Below are positions 58,515 to 64,000 of a stretch of 64,000 nucleotides of DNA, one piece after another. The DNA comes from Oligoflexia bacterium (lineage in GTDB: Bacteria; Bdellovibrionota; UBA1018; CAIMNF01). Position numbers and translations under genes: made by a program. Positions within the stretch are counted from its first letter, which is position 1. The number at the start of each line of letters is the position of its first letter. Below the pieces are notes generated by a model. That model ran no database searches. It saw only the letters and a program-made list of their open reading frames with translations, and was not told the DNA's origin. The stretch lies in contig CAIKYX010000261.1 in assembly GCA_903831745.1 (NCBI GenBank), positions 1-64,000 of the forward strand. The letters run 5' to 3'.

Positions 58515-61019
58515 TCAATGACTCAATTCTTTTGAAGCTTCGTCTTCAACCGGAAGATTCTCGACAGCCACCACTTTTTCGCCACCCTCTACGTTCATCA
58601 AGCGAACGCCCTGGGTGTTACGACTTTGTTCGCTGATCTCGCCAATGTGCAGCCGGATCAGTTTTCCGCGGCTCGATACGAGCATCAGATCGTCTTTCGG
58701 CGTCACTTGTCGGGCGGACACAAGATTTCCGGTTTTTTCGGTAACCTTAAGCGTGATGATTCCCTTACCACCCCGGGTTTGCACCCGATATTCGCCTACA
58801 TTCGTGCGTTTTCCATAGCCGAGCTCTGATACCACCAAGATTTCCTGGCCTTCTTGATTGGCATTCAGCACATCCATTCCGACTACGGTATCGCCCGCTT
58901 CGAGTGCCATTCCATACACTCCGTATGCAGTTCGACCCATCGAACGAACGTCGTTTTCAGAGAAACGAATGCTCATTCCACTGGCGCTGGTCATGAAGAT
59001 CTCCTGATTACCGTCGCTTAATCGCGCGCCAATCAGTTCATCGCCTTCTTCAATCGAAATCGCATTGATTCCGTTTGCACGAATGTTCTTATATTCGTTC
59101 AGCGCAGTTTTCTTGATAATCCCTTTTTTGGTTCCCATGATCACGAACGTGTTGTCGGTGAATTCTTTTACCGGAAGCACCATGACCACTTTTTCATTCG
59201 CCTGAAGAGAAATCAGGTTCACGATCGCCTTACCTTTACCGGTACGAGTCGCTTCAGGAACCTTGTAAACCTTAACGACGTGCAAACGACCCTTGTCTGA
59301 AAGACAGAAAAGGTGGCTTAAGGTCGTGGTTCTAAAGATTTGGGTTACAAAATCATCATCCTCGGTAGAAGCACCTATGATTCCTTTTCCGCCTCGTCCT
59401 TGCGATCTGAATTGGTTCGGATCCTGGCGCTTGATGTACCCCGTACGAGTGATGGTCACGAGCGTCGGTTCGTCTGTAATCAGATCTTCGATATCAATGT
59501 CAGAACCTTCTTCGATCGTCAGTTCGGTTCGTCTTGGATCGGCATATTCTTCACGAATTTCGGTCAATTCTGCAGAAATGATCTGCATGACCCGTGGCTC
59601 ATTTGCCAGAATATCGCGAAGTTCATTGATGAGCTTTAAGACTTCATTGAACTCTTGTACAATCTTATCGCGCTCGAGACCGGTCAAGCGTTGAAGTCTC
59701 ATATCGAGAATGGCCTGAGCCTGAAGCTGCGAGAAACTGAACTGGGTCATCAAGCCATTTAAAGCTTCGGGAGCATTGGCGCTTCCACGAATGAGCGCGA
59801 TCACGGCGTCGAGTTGTTCGACTGCTCGCTTTAATCCTTCTAAGATGTGCAAGCGTGCTTCGGCTTTACGCAGATCAAATACGGTACGACGAATGACCAC
59901 GTCTTTTCGATGCTCGATAAACGCCTGAATCATGTCTTTAAGATTGAACATCTTTGGCTGATGATGATCGATCGCAAGCAAGGCAATACCGTAGCTGTCT
60001 TGAAGTTGGGTCATCTTAAAAAGACGGTTCAGTACGATGCTCGCACTTTCGCCCTTTTTGAGTTCAACCACCATCCGCATACCCGTACGATCCGATTCAT
60101 CGCGAATATCCGAAATACCGTCGAGTTTGTCATCATTGACGAGGTCAGCGATTTTTTCGATCAAGCGGGCTTTGTTCACTTGGTAAGGAAGTTCGGTTAC
60201 GACGATGCGCTCGCGATCGCTTTTATACGTTTCGATCTCGGTCTTGGCACGAATCGTAATGACCGCACGGCCTGTTTTATAGGCTAATTTGATCGCATTT
60301 CCGCCAATGATGATTCCACCAGTCGGAAAGTCAGGGCCCTTGACGAATTCCATCAGGCCATCAATCGTAATACTCGGATCTTTAATCAATGCAAGTGTGG
60401 CATCGACGACTTCACCCAAGTTATGAGGGGGAATATTGGTCGCCATACCGACTGCAATTCCGGTTGAACCGTTGATCAAAAGATTGGGAATACGGGTAGG
60501 AAGAACGAGCGGTTCAGTAAGTGATCCATCGTAGTTTGGTCCGAAATCGACGGTCTCTTTTTCGAGATCGGCCAGAATTTCGTCTGTAATCTTGTCCATT
60601 CGAATTTCGGTGTAACGCATGGCTGCCGCTGCGTCTCCATCGACCGATCCGAAGTTTCCTTGTCCGTCGATGAGTGGATTACGAAGTGAAAAGTCCTGTG
60701 CCATACGAACGATGGTGTCGTAAACCGCACTATCTCCATGGGGGTGATATTTACCGATGACGTCACCGACAACACGTGCCGATTTCTTGTACGGTTTATT
60801 GTAGACGTTTCCGAGATCATACATGGCGTACAAAACGCGGCGATGAACCGGTTTTAGTCCATCACGAACATCCGGAAGCGCGCGTCCAATGATTACGCTC
60901 ATGGCATAATCGAGGTACGCTCCACGCATTTCGTCTTCGATATTGATCTGTACAATTCTATTGCCGCCGTCGCCCGGTGCAGTCGGTGCGGCTGGTGTTT
61001 TATTCTCAGGTGTATCCAT
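58515..61019 (-). CDS. gyrA: DNA gyrase subunit A
   Basis: [50 protein letters not shown], GyrA-box-like QGRGGKG. Confidence 0.97.
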   Translation of the reverse strand: MDTPENKTPAAPTAPGDGGNRIVQINIEDEMRGAYLDYAMSVIIGRALPDVRDGLKPVHRRVLYAMYDLGNVYNKPYKKSARVVGDVIGKYHPHGDSAVYDTIVRMAQDFSLRNPLIDGQGNFGSVDGDAAAAMRYTEIRMDKITDEILADLEKETVDFGPNYDGSLTEPLVLPTRIPNLLINGSTGIAVGMATNIPPHNLGEVVDATLALIKDPSITIDGLMEFVKGPDFPTGGIIIGGNAIKLAYKTGRAVITIRAKTEIETYKSDRERIVVTELPYQVNKARLIEKIADLVNDDKLDGISDIRDESDRTGMRMVVELKKGESASIVLNRLFKMTQLQDSYGIALLAIDHHQPKMFNLKDMIQAFIEHRKDVVIRRTVFDLRKAEARLHILEGLKRAVEQLDAVIALIRGSANAPEALNGLMTQFSFSQLQAQAILDMRLQRLTGLERDKIVQEFNEVLKLINELRDILANEPRVMQIISAELTEIREEYADPRRTELTIEEGSDIDIEDLITDEPTLVTITRTGYIKRQDPNQFRSQGRGGKGIIGASTEDDDFVTQIFRTTTLSHLFCLSDKGRLHVVKVYKVPEATRTGKGKAIVNLISLQANEKVVMVLPVKEFTDNTFVIMGTKKGIIKKTALNEYKNIRANGINAISIEEGDELIGARLSDGNQEIFMTSASGMSIRFSENDVRSMGRTAYGVYGMALEAGDTVVGMDVLNANQEGQEILVVSELGYGKRTNVGEYRVQTRGGKGIITLKVTEKTGNLVSARQVTPKDDLMLVSSRGKLIRLHIGEISEQSRNTQGVRLMNVEGGEKVVAVENLPVEDEASKELSH

Positions 61020-61031
61020 AACTTTATCCTT

Positions 61032-62042
61032 CTAAAAGCGGAAGATTGCCGAACCCCAGGTAAATCCGCTTCCAAAAGCGGCTGAAGCAACCAACATTCC
61101 TTTTTTAAGCTTGCCCGCACGAACTGCTTCATCAATACCGATCGGAATGGTGGCAGCAGTGGTGTTGGCGTACTTTTGAATCGTGTTAAAATATTTGTGT
61201 TCCGGAATCGAAAACTGTTTCGCGACCATGTCGATGATTCGAAGGTTTGCTTGGTGAAATACGAAGAAATCGATATCTTCGATCTTAAGCTCATTAGCCT
61301 TTAACGCTTCTTCGATGGCTTCGGGCATGCGTTTGACCGCATGAACAAACACGTTTTTGCCGTTCATTTTTGGATAAATCAGCCCTTCATCCATCATCTG
61401 TTGAGTCAATCGATCTCCGGTAGTATCAAAGCCCGGACTCGGCACCCAAAGCTCTTCAGCGAAAGTGCCGTCGGCATGAAGGTGGGTAGAATACAAATAA
61501 GAGTCTTTCTTAGGATCTTTCACTTCGGTTGCAGTAATGATCGCAGCGCCAGCCCCGTCGCCAAAGAGAACAGAAATTTCTCGGCCGTTCGGAGTCTTGT
61601 CCAAACCCTTCGAGTGAACTTCTGCACCAATGACCAGAATCGTTTTATACGTACCGGTACGGATATATTGATCCGCTATCGAAAGTCCGTAAATGAAGCC
61701 AGTACACTGCTGACGGACGTCGAGTGCGGGAATGCCTGGAACTCCCAATTTCTTTTGCAGAAAACAGGCAGTGCCCGGAAATTCGTGGTCGGGCGAAAGG
61801 TTTGCGAGAATGATCATGTCGATCTGACTTTTGTCGATACCCGCGTTCTTGATCGCAATCAGGGATGCTTCGAGAGCAAGGTCAGAAGTGGCTACTTTTC
61901 CTTCAACCCAATGGCGTTGCTCGATACCAGTTCGCTGACGGATCCATTCGTCAGACGTATCCATCATCGGGGCGAGGTCATTATTCGTCACCACTTTAGG
62001 TGGAACATACATGCCAGTTGCGAGGATTTTAGAACGTAACAT
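61032..62042 (-). CDS. fabH: 3-oxoacyl-ACP synthase III
   Basis: DVRQQCTGFIYGL (Cys), FVFHQANLRIIDMVA (His), YANTTAATIPI (Asn). Confidence 0.95.
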   Translation of the reverse strand: MLRSKILATGMYVPPKVVTNNDLAPMMDTSDEWIRQRTGIEQRHWVEGKVATSDLALEASLIAIKNAGIDKSQIDMIILANLSPDHEFPGTACFLQKKLGVPGIPALDVRQQCTGFIYGLSIADQYIRTGTYKTILVIGAEVHSKGLDKTPNGREISVLFGDGAGAAIITATEVKDPKKDSYLYSTHLHADGTFAEELWVPSPGFDTTGDRLTQQMMDEGLIYPKMNGKNVFVHAVKRMPEAIEEALKANELKIEDIDFFVFHQANLRIIDMVAKQFSIPEHKYFNTIQKYANTTAATIPIGIDEAVRAGKLKKGMLVASAAFGSGFTWGSAIFRF

Positions 62043-62064
62043 TCAAGACTCCGTTTATTTCGGG

Positions 62065-64000
<1,936 letters not shown>

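Overview
The window is a gene-dense chromosomal core region with no CRISPR array, tRNA/rRNA gene or mobile element that I could recognise. The gene content is reminiscent of Bdellovibrionota or other delta-like Gram-negatives, but that is an inference. The left part carries mltG (partial), rho-prfA-prmC-murA, lpxC, queF, fumC, ruvBAC and an alpha-oxoamine synthase resembling bacterial serine palmitoyltransferase. The centre holds a complete 14-gene nuoA-N operon. Immediately upstream of it, on the same strand, is a second, highly divergent complex-I-like gene set. The right part carries mfd, two parvulins, pdxA, a phosphohexomutase, uvrA, F0 ATP synthase genes, gyrA, fabH and gyrB (partial). 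Main candidates for something undescribed: (1) the divergent complex-I-like cassette at 37358-43902. It keeps the NuoB and NuoI Fe-S ligands but appears to have lost the [NiFe] ligands, the quinone-site residues and the proton-channel residues. (2) A previously uncalled 54-aa single-TM small ORF at 55720-55884. Its perfect Shine-Dalgarno is fully sequestered in an 11-bp hairpin, and the locus is bracketed by a 15-bp long-range 5'/3' helix, an architecture resembling type I toxin mRNAs. (3) rho, which appears to start at a rare AUU codon. (4) A terminator-like hairpin that contains the start codon of the surA-like gene. All calls come from reading the sequence; no database searches or folding programs were run.
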